From NCBI RefSeq assembly GCF_032056465.1, contig NZ_DAMBCL010000005.1: a stretch of 64,000 bases of DNA; one strand, written 5' to 3'. The notes beneath the pieces were generated by a model, which was not told the origin of the DNA, did no database searches, and saw only the letters and a program-made list of their open reading frames with translations. The position numbers and the translations under genes were made by a program. Shown one piece after another: positions 10,657 through 19,411 of the stretch (position 1 is its first letter; each line of letters starts with the position of its first letter). Source of the DNA: Mobilicoccus sp032056465. Lineage in GTDB: Bacteria; Actinomycetota; Actinomycetes; Actinomycetales; Dermatophilaceae.

Positions 10657-12135
10657 TCATCGGGTTCCTCGCGTCCCCCGGGCGTCGCCGCTGCGTGCAG
10701 CGGTGGAGGGGGCCGCGCCGGGCGCCGGGGGCGCTGCCCGCGGGGCGGACGGCCGCGGCGCCGTGGAGGGCCTCGCCGACGGTCCGGGGGGCGGCGGTGA
10801 GGGCGGCGCGGGCCGCGGCACGGCGGCGATCTCCTCCTGCAACGCGAGATAGAGGTTGGCGATCGTCGCGGCGGAGCCGAGCGGGCCACCGATCTCGTCC
10901 TCGACCCGACGCAGGCGGTAACGGACGGTGTTGGGGTGCAGATACAGCTGCCGCGCGGTGGCGTTGACGTCCGATCCCAGCGCGAGGTGGACGACGAGCG
11001 TCTCGCGGAGGTCCTCCTTGTCGAGCAGAGCTCCGAACTGGCGCCTCGTGCGGGCCTCGAGGTCGGCCGCCGGGCGGCTGGAGGTCAGCCACGTCGCGAG
11101 GTCGACGTCCTCGAAGTGGACGACGGCACCGGCCGCCTCCGGGGCGCCACCACGTGAACCGGTGTCGGTGTCGGCGGCCCTGTCCCTGCGGGGCCCCTGC
11201 CCGGTCCCGGCGCCCCGACCCTCGCCGGTCTCGGGCCTGTCGGGGCTCCCACCGGCCTGCGTGACGAGTCCGACGCGCAGGGCCATTCCGGCGTCCCGAT
11301 AGGCGGCGGGTGCGCGCAGGAGGTCGATGAAGGGTTCGCTCACGCCGACGACATGGGTGGCGGCGAGGCGCTCCAACCAGGCGCCGAGCGCGGGTTCGTC
11401 GGCGACGAGGGCGAGGACGGCACCGCTGCGGCGTCCCGGTCCGAGGGGGGCGCCGGTCGGGGCGTCGGAGAGCACGAGGGGCAGCCCCGCGAGATAGGCG
11501 CGCTCGTGCATGGCCTCGAGCCGGTCGACCCGTCGCCGGGGGGTCTCGGACTCCGGGGACACCGGGGTCGCCACGACGGCCCGCAGCGGCTGGTTGACCG
11601 TGAACCGCAGCTCGCGCAGACGACGCCACAGGGAGGCGACGCGGTCGGCGGTCACCTCACCGAGCAGGATCGTGATGAGGTGCCTCGCCCTCGTGAGCTC
11701 CTGGGTGAGGGCGAGGGTCCTCGCTCCCCGCATCGCCGAGAGCATCCGCCCGGCGGTGAGGAGGAGAGGCTCGCCCGAGGCCTCGATCGCGTCGGCGTCG
11801 CGGCTGGCGAGCGCCACCCAGAAGCCTGCGCCCCGCATGACGATCGGGGTGGCGAGGACGCGGTAGCGGCCGATGTCCAACCTCGTGAACACGCGTTCGC
11901 GGTGGTCGAGTTCGTGCCAGAGCAGCCGCACCGGACCCTCGCCCACGGACGCGGCGATGCGACCCGTCTCGTCGTAGAGCACGGCGGTACCACGGACGAG
12001 TTGCCCCAGCCGGGCGATGAGGGCCTGGAGCGGACGTTCGTCGCCGAGCGCGGCGAGGAGCTCGTGATGGAACCAGATCTCCCGCCGCAGCCGGCGGATC
12101 TCGGCCTCCCCTGCCGCGACGTCGTCGGTGGTCAT
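10657..12135 (-). CDS. PucR-family transcriptional regulator
   Basis: The 492-residue regulator ends in the PucR helix-turn-helix (NATARQLYLHPNTVRYRLRR at about 395-415), the signature of this family. The N-terminal half looks like a small-molecule sensing domain (GTAVLYDETGRIAASVGEG, then LATPIVMRGAGFWVALAS) and is not the classic purine-catabolism PucR domain. A low-complexity Gly/Arg/Asp linker precedes the HTH region, and the last 65 residues are Pro/Ala-rich with no recognisable fold. The ATG is preceded by GGGAGGGAGGAG. The gene is divergent from the hydantoinase operon at 12368 and shares a 232-nt control region with a 20-bp inverted repeat, so it is most likely the local regulator. 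Whether it activates or represses is unknown. Confidence 0.88.
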   Translation of the reverse strand: MTTDDVAAGEAEIRRLRREIWFHHELLAALGDERPLQALIARLGQLVRGTAVLYDETGRIAASVGEGPVRLLWHELDHRERVFTRLDIGRYRVLATPIVMRGAGFWVALASRDADAIEASGEPLLLTAGRMLSAMRGARTLALTQELTRARHLITILLGEVTADRVASLWRRLRELRFTVNQPLRAVVATPVSPESETPRRRVDRLEAMHERAYLAGLPLVLSDAPTGAPLGPGRRSGAVLALVADEPALGAWLERLAATHVVGVSEPFIDLLRAPAAYRDAGMALRVGLVTQAGGSPDRPETGEGRGAGTGQGPRRDRAADTDTGSRGGAPEAAGAVVHFEDVDLATWLTSSRPAADLEARTRRQFGALLDKEDLRETLVVHLALGSDVNATARQLYLHPNTVRYRLRRVEDEIGGPLGSAATIANLYLALQEEIAAVPRPAPPSPPPPGPSARPSTAPRPSAPRAAPPAPGAAPSTAARSGDARGTRGTR

Positions 12136-12212
12136 GCGCCTGCTCTCCTCCCTCCCGGGGTGCTGGTCGGCCCCTCCCGATCACCCCCGAGGCGCCCAGC
12201 CCCGGGGCCGAC

Positions 12213-12232
12213 CTTTGTCGGATCGGACAAAG
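12213..12232. promoter_or_regulatory. Inverted-repeat operator between pucR-type gene and hyuA
   Basis: CTTTGTC-N6-GACAAAG, a perfect 7-bp inverted repeat with centre-to-centre spacing of one helical turn. It lies 77 nt upstream of the regulator's ATG and 135 nt upstream of the hyuA start. It is conspicuously AT-containing in a GC-rich intergenic region. Candidate binding site of the adjacent PucR-family protein (inference). Confidence 0.6.
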
Positions 12233-12367
12233 AATCTCACCCCGCCTCGTGAATCCGCTAGTGACGAGCCGGCGGCGGCTACCGCAGGGTGACTCACCAA
12301 CGGCGACGCGACCGGTCCGCTCGCCGTCATCCCTCACGGCCGGAACCCGATTCACCAGGAGGTGCCC

Positions 12368-14434
12368 GTGGGCGCACAGCGAGTCGCCGTCGACGTCGGC
12401 GGAACGTTCACCGATGTCTTCGTCGTCGACGAGGACACGAAGGACTTCTTCGTCAGCAAGGTCCCCTCCACCCCCGACGACCCCATGCGGGCCGTGATGG
12501 CGGGTGTCGACCGTGCAGGCATCGACCTGTCGTCGGTCTCCCTCTTCTCCCACGGCACGACCGTCGCGACCAACGCGCTCATCACGCGGCGGTTCCCGCC
12601 CGCGGCCATGGTGACGACGACGGGCTTCCGCGACGTCCTCGAGATCCGCGACGGGACGCGGGACGACCTCTGGGACGCCTACGAGGACGTCACCCCGCCC
12701 TACATCCGCCGACGTGACCGGTTCGAGGTCCCCGAGCGCATCGGGTACGACTGTCAGGTCGTCACCCCGCTCGACGAGGACGAGGCCCGCCGCGTCGCCC
12801 GGCTCCTGCGGCGTCGGGGCGCGACCACCGTCGCCGTCTGCTTCCTCAACTCCTACGCCAACCCGGCCCACGAGGAGCGGATGCGGGAGATCCTCCTCGA
12901 GGAGATGCCCGAGGCCTCGGTCTCGACGTCGGCGTCGATCCTGCCGGAGATCTTCGAGTTTGAGCGCTTCAACACGACGGTCGCCAACGCGGTGCTCGCC
13001 CCGCTCGTGAGCGGCTACGTCGACCGCCTCGCCGATGAGCTCGCCGACGGCGGATACGAGGGAGACCTGCTGCTGCTCCATTCCGGTGGCGGCTCGATGA
13101 CTCCCCGCATGGTCTCGCAGTACCCGGTGCGCCTCGCCGCCTCCGGCATCGCGGCGGGGGCCATCGCGTGCCGCGCCATCGCGACGCAGTGCGGGTTCGA
13201 GAACGCGATCGGCCTCGACATGGGTGGGACGAGCACCGACATCTGCGTCGTCCACGGCGGCGAGCTGCGGGTGACGAAGGAGTGGCAGGTCGAGTACGGC
13301 CACCCGATCACGTTCCCGAGCATCGAGGTCCTCACGATCGGCGCAGGCGGCGGTTCGCTCGCGTGGATCGACCCGGCGGGCTCGCTGCGCAACGGTCCTC
13401 AGTCGGCGGGCGCCGACCCCGGCCCGGCCTGCTACGCCACGGGCGGCACCGAGGCGACGAACACGGACGCCAACCTCGCCCTCGGACGTCTCGGGACGAC
13501 CCTCGCCGGCGGCGCCAAGGCCCTGGAGCCCGAACGGGCCGAACGCGCGCTCACCGAGCACGTCGCCGAGCCGCTCGACATGTCGCTCGAGGAGGCCGCG
13601 GGCGCGGTGCTCAAGGTCGCCAACGCCAACATGTCCGACGCCGTGCGCCTCGTGTCGATCCGACGGGGCCTCGACCCGCGCGACTTCGCCCTCGTCGCGT
13701 TCGGCGGTGCGGGCGCCCTCCACGGGGCCGAGGTCGCCAAGGAGCTCTCGATCCCCACGGTCATCGTGCCGCCGAACCCGGGCGTGACCTCCGCCCTCGG
13801 CTGCCTGCTCGTCGACATCCGACACGACCTCTCGACGATGTTCAGCCACCACGCCGACGAGGTCGACCACGACGAACTCGAGGAGGCGTTCACCGCCCTC
13901 GAGGCCGAGGCCACCGAGCGCCTCCTGCACGAGGGCGTGACGTCCGACAACGCCGTCCTGCAGCGCTCGATCAACATGCGCTACGCGGGGCAGTGGCGGT
14001 CGTTGGCCGTCGAGGTGGGTTCGGGGGCCGAGGCCCTCGAGGAGGCGGTCGCCCGCTTCCACGAACAGCACGAGCGGGAGTTCGCGTTCCGGCGCGACGA
14101 CGCGCCCGTCGAGCTCTATCAGATCGGACTCAGTGCCGTCGGCCGGACGCCGAAGCCGGCCTTCCCGCCCCACGAGCGCACGGGCACGGCCGACCCCGAG
14201 CCCGCCTCACGGCGGCGGGCCTGGTTCGAGGAGACGGGCTGGGTCGAGGTCCCCGTCCACGACCGCGACGCCCTTCCCGTCGGCACGACGTTCGCCGGCC
14301 CGGCGATCGTCGACCAGTTCGACTCGACGACCGTCGTCCCGCCGGGCACCCGCGCGGAGATCGACGAGTGGCTCAACATCCGCATCCACCTCGACGCCTC
14401 GAGCGCGCCCGGCCACGACTCGAAGGAGGCCTGA
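12368..14434 (+). CDS. hyuA: Hydantoinase/oxoprolinase subunit A (ATP-binding)
   Basis: Subunit A of an ATP-dependent amidohydrolase of the N-methylhydantoinase / 5-oxoprolinase / acetone carboxylase group; it activates a cyclic amide or a carbonyl by phosphorylation. The 688-residue protein has the actin-like nucleotide-binding motifs VDVGGTFTDVFVVD at the N-terminus, GLDMGGTSTDICVVH near 280, and IGAGGGSLAW near 325, then NPGVTSALGCLLVD. AGGAGG at 12357-12362 overlaps an earlier GTG at 12362, so the GTG at 12368 (5 nt spacing) is the start. The stop is one base from the ATG of hyuB. The substrate cannot be decided: no hydantoin transporter, racemase or carbamoylase gene is nearby. Confidence 0.92.
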   Translation: MGAQRVAVDVGGTFTDVFVVDEDTKDFFVSKVPSTPDDPMRAVMAGVDRAGIDLSSVSLFSHGTTVATNALITRRFPPAAMVTTTGFRDVLEIRDGTRDDLWDAYEDVTPPYIRRRDRFEVPERIGYDCQVVTPLDEDEARRVARLLRRRGATTVAVCFLNSYANPAHEERMREILLEEMPEASVSTSASILPEIFEFERFNTTVANAVLAPLVSGYVDRLADELADGGYEGDLLLLHSGGGSMTPRMVSQYPVRLAASGIAAGAIACRAIATQCGFENAIGLDMGGTSTDICVVHGGELRVTKEWQVEYGHPITFPSIEVLTIGAGGGSLAWIDPAGSLRNGPQSAGADPGPACYATGGTEATNTDANLALGRLGTTLAGGAKALEPERAERALTEHVAEPLDMSLEEAAGAVLKVANANMSDAVRLVSIRRGLDPRDFALVAFGGAGALHGAEVAKELSIPTVIVPPNPGVTSALGCLLVDIRHDLSTMFSHHADEVDHDELEEAFTALEAEATERLLHEGVTSDNAVLQRSINMRYAGQWRSLAVEVGSGAEALEEAVARFHEQHEREFAFRRDDAPVELYQIGLSAVGRTPKPAFPPHERTGTADPEPASRRRAWFEETGWVEVPVHDRDALPVGTTFAGPAIVDQFDSTTVVPPGTRAEIDEWLNIRIHLDASSAPGHDSKEA

Positions 14435-14435
14435 C

Positions 14436-16511
14436 ATGACCACACAGCTCACCGACCGCGGCACCACGGCACATGGCGAGAACGACGGTCCGACGACCGA
14501 CGGGACGAGGGGCACCACGCCCTCGACCGCCGCCACCACCACCTCGTCCTCGGACCGACGTCGCACCCTCGACCCGGTGACGTTCGAGGTGCTCAAGAAC
14601 GCGTTCACCACCTCGGTGGACCTCATGAGCGAGCAGATCCTGCGGACCTGCTACAGCTTCGTCATCTACAGCCGGGACTTCTCCTCCGCCCTGTGCGACG
14701 CCCGCGGCAACACCGTCATGCAGGGCAGCCAGGACATCGCCGTCCACGTCGGCACCCTGCACTTCCAGTGCCAGGCGGTGCTGGAGCAGTTCGGTGACGA
14801 CATCCATCCCGGCGACGTCTTCGCGATCAACGACCCCTACCGCGGCGGCACCCACTTCAACGACGTGAGCTTCATCCGCCCGATCTTCGTCGGCGACGAG
14901 CTCATCGCGTTCGCCCAGAACAAGGGTCACTGGGCCGACATCGGCGGCAACGTGCCGGGCAGCTTCGACGTCAACGCCACCGAGCACTTCGGCGAGGGTC
15001 TGCGCATCCCCGCGATCCGGATCTTCGACCGGGGCACCCTGCGCTACGACGTCGCCGCGCTCCTCGTCGAGAACACCCGCTCCCCCGGCATCAGCCTCGG
15101 TGACCTCCACGCGCAGTCCGAGGCGACGGCCGTGTGCGAGCGCGACATCCTCCGGCTCGTCGAGCGCTACGGCAAGGACACGATCGTCGCCGCCATGCAG
15201 GAGGTGCAGGACTACGTCGAGACCCTCGTCCGCAAGCGGGTCGCGGACCTGCCCGACGGCACGTGGTCGACGACCGACTACCTCGACGCCGACCCCGGTC
15301 GTGGGGAGGGCCTCGTCCCGATCGTCGTCAACCTGCACATCGAGGGCGACCAGATCCACTACGACCTCGAGGGATCGGCCCCCGCGGTCGCCTCGTTCCT
15401 CAACTCCGGCTACGGGACGACGCACTCGGCGCTCTACGCCGGGACCAAGACGTTCTTCCCCGACGTCCCGCTCAACTCCGGGTTCTACCGGGCGGTCTCG
15501 GCGGACATCGGCCCCGAGGGCACCGTCGTCAACGCCGGCTGGCCGTACGCGGTCACGGGGTTCTGCTCCGGGCCCTACGAGAAGATCATGAACGCGATCT
15601 TCGAGATCTGGTCCGGTCTCATGCCCGAGCGCGCCCTCGCCGGCTGTTTCAACCTGGAATACCTGCTGGTCGGCGGGCGCGACGGGCGCTCCCCGGAGAA
15701 GCCGTTCTTCATGTGGTACGACTGGATGGCCGGCGGCTGGGGCGGTCGCAGCGACCGCGACGGGTCGGGGACCTCGGCGCCCGTCTTCGGCGTCGGCCTC
15801 GCTGTCCAGCCCGTGGAGGGGCAGGAGCGGCTCTCCCCCGTCCTCACCACCAAGCACGCCATCGCGACCGACTCCGGTGGTCCCGGCCGGCACCGCGGCG
15901 GGGTGGGCATCGAGAAGGGCGGCACCCTCACCGACGCCGACCGCACGGTGATGTCCTACTGCTGCGACCGCGCACGGTCGATCACGTGGGGGATCGACGG
16001 CGGGCTCGCCTCGAACCCCCACGGCGTGTGGCTCAACCGGGGCACCCCGCAGGAGCGCTTCCTCGGCAGCGTGTTCTCCTCGGTGCCGGTGGGGCCGGGC
16101 GACACGTTCGAGCGTCCCTCCGCCGGTGGCGGCGGCCTGGGCGACCCGCTGGACCGCGACCCCCGCGACGTGCTCGAGGACGTCATCGACGGATACGTCT
16201 CGCTCGTCCGGGCCGGCACGGACTACGGGGTCGTCATCGAGGAGGTCGACGCCGAACTCGACGACTACCGCCTCGACGAGGACGCCACCCGGCGGCTGCG
16301 GACCGAGATCCGCGGCGCCCGCCGTGGGTGGTTGGAGGAGGACCCCGAGGACGTCGCCCGACGGTACCGCGAGGGCGAGCTCGACACGCTCGACCTCATC
16401 CGCCGGTACGCCGTGATCGTCGACTGGGGCACGGGTGAACTCCTCCCCGAGACGACGCGCCAGTTCCGCGAATCCGTCACCCGGCGCGTCACCGCGGCCT
16501 GGGAGGACTGA
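14436..16511 (+). CDS. hyuB: Hydantoinase/oxoprolinase subunit B
   Basis: Subunit B of the same enzyme, carrying the hydrolytic or carboxylation partner reaction. The 691-residue protein includes family blocks NDPYRGGTHFNDVSFIRP, QNKGHWADIGGNVPGS, TDSGGPGRHRGGVGIEKG and AGGGGLGDPLDRDP. The ATG follows AAGGAGG at 14423-14429 and lies one base after the hyuA stop, so the two subunits are translationally linked. The first 45 residues are Thr/Ser/Gly/Asp-rich low complexity and precede the conserved LDPVTFEVLKNAF start of the domain. A 13-bp hairpin closes the operon. Confidence 0.92.
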   Translation: MTTQLTDRGTTAHGENDGPTTDGTRGTTPSTAATTTSSSDRRRTLDPVTFEVLKNAFTTSVDLMSEQILRTCYSFVIYSRDFSSALCDARGNTVMQGSQDIAVHVGTLHFQCQAVLEQFGDDIHPGDVFAINDPYRGGTHFNDVSFIRPIFVGDELIAFAQNKGHWADIGGNVPGSFDVNATEHFGEGLRIPAIRIFDRGTLRYDVAALLVENTRSPGISLGDLHAQSEATAVCERDILRLVERYGKDTIVAAMQEVQDYVETLVRKRVADLPDGTWSTTDYLDADPGRGEGLVPIVVNLHIEGDQIHYDLEGSAPAVASFLNSGYGTTHSALYAGTKTFFPDVPLNSGFYRAVSADIGPEGTVVNAGWPYAVTGFCSGPYEKIMNAIFEIWSGLMPERALAGCFNLEYLLVGGRDGRSPEKPFFMWYDWMAGGWGGRSDRDGSGTSAPVFGVGLAVQPVEGQERLSPVLTTKHAIATDSGGPGRHRGGVGIEKGGTLTDADRTVMSYCCDRARSITWGIDGGLASNPHGVWLNRGTPQERFLGSVFSSVPVGPGDTFERPSAGGGGLGDPLDRDPRDVLEDVIDGYVSLVRAGTDYGVVIEEVDAELDDYRLDEDATRRLRTEIRGARRGWLEEDPEDVARRYREGELDTLDLIRRYAVIVDWGTGELLPETTRQFRESVTRRVTAAWED

Positions 16512-16588
16512 TCCCGGCCCCTCCGACCGCGCGACGCCCCCGCTCGATCGGGCACGGGACGCGGCACGGATGAAGCACGGGACGACGC

Positions 16589-16629
16589 AGGGGTGCGACC
16601 CTCGGCTCATGGCCGTGGGTCGCACCCCT
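16589..16629. terminator. 13-bp hairpin between convergent hyuB and SDR gene
   Basis: Perfect inverted repeat AGGGGTGCGACCC...GGGTCGCACCCCT with a 15-nt loop, between convergent genes ending at 16511 and 16676. Likely a shared bidirectional terminator; no T-run. Confidence 0.55.
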
Positions 16630-16675
16630 ACGTGATGAGTGCGGTGGCACGTGGCGCCCCTGGGGGACGGCCGCC

Positions 16676-17323
16676 TCAGGCGGTGATGGCCTCCGCGATC
16701 GGCGTGTCGCCGTCGTTGAACTCGATGACCCGGCGGACGGTGGAGTCGTCGGCGAGGGTGGCGGCGATGACCTGGGCGACGTTGTCGCGGCTCGCCTCGC
16801 TGCCCGTGACGCCGGCACCGGTCTCGATGCGGCCCGTGCCGGCCTCGAGGGTGAGGGCGCTCGGGCCCAGGATGGTCCACGCGAGGTCGGTGCCCTTGAG
16901 GTGGGCGTCCGCGGCGGCCTTGGCCTCGGCGTAGGCGTAGAAGCCGTCGTCGGGGTCGACACCGTGCTCGGGGCCCGCACCGAAGTACGACACCATGACG
17001 TACCGGTCGACGCCGGCCTGGGCGGCGGCCTCCATCGAGCGGATCGCGGCGTCGCGGTCGACGGCGTACGTGCGCTCCGGTGCGCCGCCCCCGGCACCCG
17101 CGGACCACACGACGGCGTCCGCCCCGGAGAACACCTCTGCGATACCGGCCACGTCGAGCGACTCGACGTCGGCCACCTGCGCGTGGGCGCCGGTCTGCTC
17201 GACCTCGGCGACGTGGTCGGGGTTGCGCACGAGCGAGATCACCTCGTGCCCGGCCTCGACCAGCTGCGGCGCGAGACGCATGGCGACCTTGCCGTGGCCA
17301 CCGATGACGACGATGCGGGACAT
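16676..17323 (-). CDS. NAD(P)-binding atypical short-chain dehydrogenase (NmrA/SDR-like)
   Basis: The 215-residue Rossmann-fold protein opens with MSRIVVIGGHGKVAM, a GGxGxV dinucleotide site, then shows SLVRNPDH, a DAVVWSAGAGGG strand and a YAEAKAAADAHLKGTDLAWTILGP segment. These fit the atypical extended SDR group (NmrA / YhfK / biliverdin-reductase-like), which often lacks a full YxxxK triad; here Y-A-E-A-K is present. The start ATG at 17323 is preceded by GGAGG, 10 nt upstream. Monocistronic and convergent with hyuB. The substrate is unknown; relatives act as NADPH sensors or reductases. Confidence 0.82.
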   Translation of the reverse strand: MSRIVVIGGHGKVAMRLAPQLVEAGHEVISLVRNPDHVAEVEQTGAHAQVADVESLDVAGIAEVFSGADAVVWSAGAGGGAPERTYAVDRDAAIRSMEAAAQAGVDRYVMVSYFGAGPEHGVDPDDGFYAYAEAKAAADAHLKGTDLAWTILGPSALTLEAGTGRIETGAGVTGSEASRDNVAQVIAATLADDSTVRRVIEFNDGDTPIAEAITA

Positions 17324-17455
17324 GGGGAAAACCTCCAGGACGACGGTGTGTGGTGCCTTCTCTTCAAGGCGGATCCGGCGTCGGGTATTCCGTCGCGGGC
17401 GCGAGGTGGCCGTGATCGGGCGCCGGAGGCGGCGAGCGGTCATCGTTCCGTGGTG

Positions 17456-17491
17456 GTCGTCCCGGTGCGTGGACGTCGTCCCGGTGCGTGG
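17456..17491. repeat. Two copies of a 17-bp direct repeat
   Basis: GTCGTCCCGGTGCGTGG occurs at 17456-17472 and again at 17475-17491, two bases apart. A degraded third copy (GTCGTCCGGTCCGTG) follows. No function can be assigned. Confidence 0.6.
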
Positions 17492-17671
17492 TCGTCGTCC
17501 GGTCCGTGAGCGCCGTGACGCGTGCTCGGCATGCTCGGGCGAGGCGCTCGACGGGTCGCCGGCGGACGGTGTCGGGCCGGAGGGGACTCCCGCTGACGTC
17601 TGCGCCGGTCTCGGGGACCGCGGTCCGCGCCCGGCGACGCGTCGCGGGCGCCCGACCGCGTCGGTCCCGGC

Positions 17672-17677
17672 TAGGCT
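17672..17677 (+). promoter_or_regulatory. -10 box of leaderless methyltransferase transcript
   Basis: TAGGCT (TANNNT class) ends 8 nt before the GTG at 17686, so the predicted transcription start falls at or within two bases of the start codon. There is no ribosome-binding site between them. Confidence 0.5.
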
Positions 17678-17685
17678 CCGGCGGT

Positions 17686-18321
17686 GTGGACGCGCAGGAG
17701 CACTACTTCACGGCCGACCCCGCGAGCGCCGACCAGCGCCGGGAGCTGACCGTCCCCATCGCCGGAGCACCGATGACGGTCGAGACCGCGCCCGGCGTCT
17801 TCTGCCCGGAGCGGCTCGACCTCGGCACGTCCGTCCTCCTGCGCAGCGTCCCCGACCCGCCCCAGCACGGCCACCTGCTCGACCTCGGCTGCGGGTGGGG
17901 TCCGATCAGCCTCACCCTCGCCTCCCTCTCTCCCGAGGCCACGGTGTGGGGGGTCGACGTCAACCGCCGCGCCCTCGACCTGCTCGCCCGCAACGCCGCA
18001 CGTCATGGGCTCGACAACGTGCGCGCGACCGAACCGGGCGCCGTGCCCGAGGACCTGTCGTTCGCGGCGATCTGGTCCAATCCCCCGATCCGCGTCGGCA
18101 AGGCGGCGCTCCACGAGATGCTCCTGCAGTGGCTGCCGCGCCTCGCGCCGGGCGGCACCGCCTCTCTCGTCGTCCAGAAGAACCTCGGGGCCGACTCCCT
18201 GCACGCCTGGCTCGGCGGCACACTCGGATCGTCCTTCTCGACCGCCCGCCTCGCCTCGGCCAAGGGCTTCCGGGTGCTCACCGTGCATCGCCACCTCACG
18301 CCGCCCGTCGAGGGCGCCTGA
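17686..18321 (+). CDS. RsmC-like class I SAM methyltransferase
   Basis: The 211-residue protein resembles the C-terminal catalytic half of 16S rRNA G1207 methyltransferase RsmC. It has SAM motif I LLDLGCGWGPISLTLA at about 64-79, an acidic VDVNRRAL strand, and motif IV SNPPIR, the N-P-P-[YF] type found in enzymes that methylate exocyclic amines of nucleobases. The N-terminal duplicate domain of enterobacterial RsmC is missing, as is usual in actinobacteria. The frame is open further upstream, but the GTG at 17686, directly after a -10 box, gives the expected YFTADPASADQRRE start. Monocistronic, convergent with dapF. Confidence 0.88.
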   Translation: MDAQEHYFTADPASADQRRELTVPIAGAPMTVETAPGVFCPERLDLGTSVLLRSVPDPPQHGHLLDLGCGWGPISLTLASLSPEATVWGVDVNRRALDLLARNAARHGLDNVRATEPGAVPEDLSFAAIWSNPPIRVGKAALHEMLLQWLPRLAPGGTASLVVQKNLGADSLHAWLGGTLGSSFSTARLASAKGFRVLTVHRHLTPPVEGA

Positions 18322-18380
18322 GGCGACGGCGGCCGCGCGACCCCGGAACGAGGTCGGACCGCGGGAAAACGGCGGGAACG

Positions 18381-18412
18381 CGCATCGGGTCGCGTCGACG
18401 CCACCCGATGCG
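18381..18412. terminator. Hairpin between convergent methyltransferase and dapF
   Basis: Perfect 10-bp inverted repeat CGCATCGGGT...ACCCGATGCG with a 12-nt loop, between stops at 18321 and 18441. Probable shared terminator. Confidence 0.5.
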
Positions 18413-18440
18413 TGCCGCCCCGTGCCGGCAGATCCCGTCG

Positions 18441-19349
18441 TCAGTGTCGTGGCACGTCGACCACTCCGTCGGCGACGAGGGCGGCCGGTCCCGCCAGCTC
18501 GACCCGTTGCCCGGGCAGGGCGCGGACGTGGAGGGTGCCGCCGGGGACGTCGACGCGCCACCGGTCGTTCTCGCGCGGTGCTCCGCTCCACGTCATGAGG
18601 GCGAGGGCGGCGGCGGCGGCACCCGTGCCGCAGGAGCGCGTCTCACCGACGCCGCGTTCGTGGACGCGCATCTGCAGGTGTCCGGGCCCGAGCGGCTGCA
18701 CCAGCTCGACGTTCGCGCCCGAGCTCGGCGCGGGGTTGAGCACCGGCGCGGTGGTGAGATCGAGGTCCATGACGTCGGCGCTCTCGGGGAGCACGACGAC
18801 GACGTGCGGATTGCCGAGGTCGAGGCTCATGCCGGGCAGCGGGTCGAGCCCGGGGACGGCGACGAGCGTGTCGTACCCCTGCGCGGTGATCGCCTCCGAC
18901 GCCGTGAGTCGCCAGGGGCCGAGATCCACCGCGTAGGAGGTCTCGCCGTTCTCGGCTTCGGCGACGTCGGCGACCTTGACCCCCGCGCGGGTGGCGATCG
19001 GGATGCGCGGCCCGGTGGCGAGCCCCTCGCGCGACAGATACGCGGCGAAGACCCGGGTCCCGTTGCCACACATCTCGGCTCGGCTGCCGTCGGCGTTGCG
19101 GTAGTCCATGAACCACCCGGCCTCGTCGGCGAGGGCCCGGACCTCCGGCTCCTCGGCGTGCCGCGTGCGGACCACGCGGATCACCCCGTCGCCCCCGATG
19201 CCGCCGCGGCGGTCGGCGAGGAACCGGACCTGCGCATCGGAGAGGTCGAGCTCGCCGTCGACGTCGGGCACGAGGACGAAGTCGTTCTGGGTGCCGTGCC
19301 CCTTGGTGAAGGGCACTCGCTGGTGGGTGGGCGCGCTCTCGGTGGTCAC
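18441..19349 (-). CDS. dapF: Diaminopimelate epimerase
   Basis: Converts LL- to meso-diaminopimelate, the last step before lysine and peptidoglycan cross-bridge use. The 302-residue product has both catalytic cysteines in context: NADGSRAEMCGNGTR near residue 90 and GETRSCGTGAAA near 240. The N-terminus KGHGTQNDFVLV is typical. The reading frame is open upstream, but GTG at 19349 is the start that gives a normal length; it lies 7 nt after a CAGACT -10-like box and has no ribosome-binding site, so leaderless expression is likely. miaA ends 62 nt upstream, so dapF may be expressed separately from miaB-miaA. Confidence 0.95.
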   Translation of the reverse strand: MTTESAPTHQRVPFTKGHGTQNDFVLVPDVDGELDLSDAQVRFLADRRGGIGGDGVIRVVRTRHAEEPEVRALADEAGWFMDYRNADGSRAEMCGNGTRVFAAYLSREGLATGPRIPIATRAGVKVADVAEAENGETSYAVDLGPWRLTASEAITAQGYDTLVAVPGLDPLPGMSLDLGNPHVVVVLPESADVMDLDLTTAPVLNPAPSSGANVELVQPLGPGHLQMRVHERGVGETRSCGTGAAAAALALMTWSGAPRENDRWRVDVPGGTLHVRALPGQRVELAGPAALVADGVVDVPRH

Positions 19350-19356
19350 GGGTGAA

Positions 19357-19362
19357 AGTCTG
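19357..19362 (-). promoter_or_regulatory. Possible -10 box for leaderless dapF
   Basis: On the minus strand CAGACT lies 7 nt before the dapF GTG. The same hexamer lies 6 nt before the universal stress protein ATG at 24637. Weak by itself; supported by the recurring spacing. Confidence 0.35.
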
Positions 19363-19411
19363 ACATCCGCCTCCGACAGCCCCCGCCCCCGTGGCGCCCG
19401 GGCCACCGCGC

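Larger units (their letters stand above)
17324..17685. other. 362-nt non-coding gap
   Basis: Divergent region between the SDR gene and the RsmC-like methyltransferase. It holds a 17-bp direct repeat (17456-17472 and 17475-17491) and a TAGGCT -10 box at 17672-17677. No supported gene: the open frames here have Arg-rich shadow composition. Confidence 0.6.

Noticed and set aside
11657..14173. 838-codon open frame on the minus strand across the pucR-hyuA region
   Set aside because: Antisense to hyuA and out of frame with the PucR gene, whose HTH motif and start are clear; low-complexity translation.
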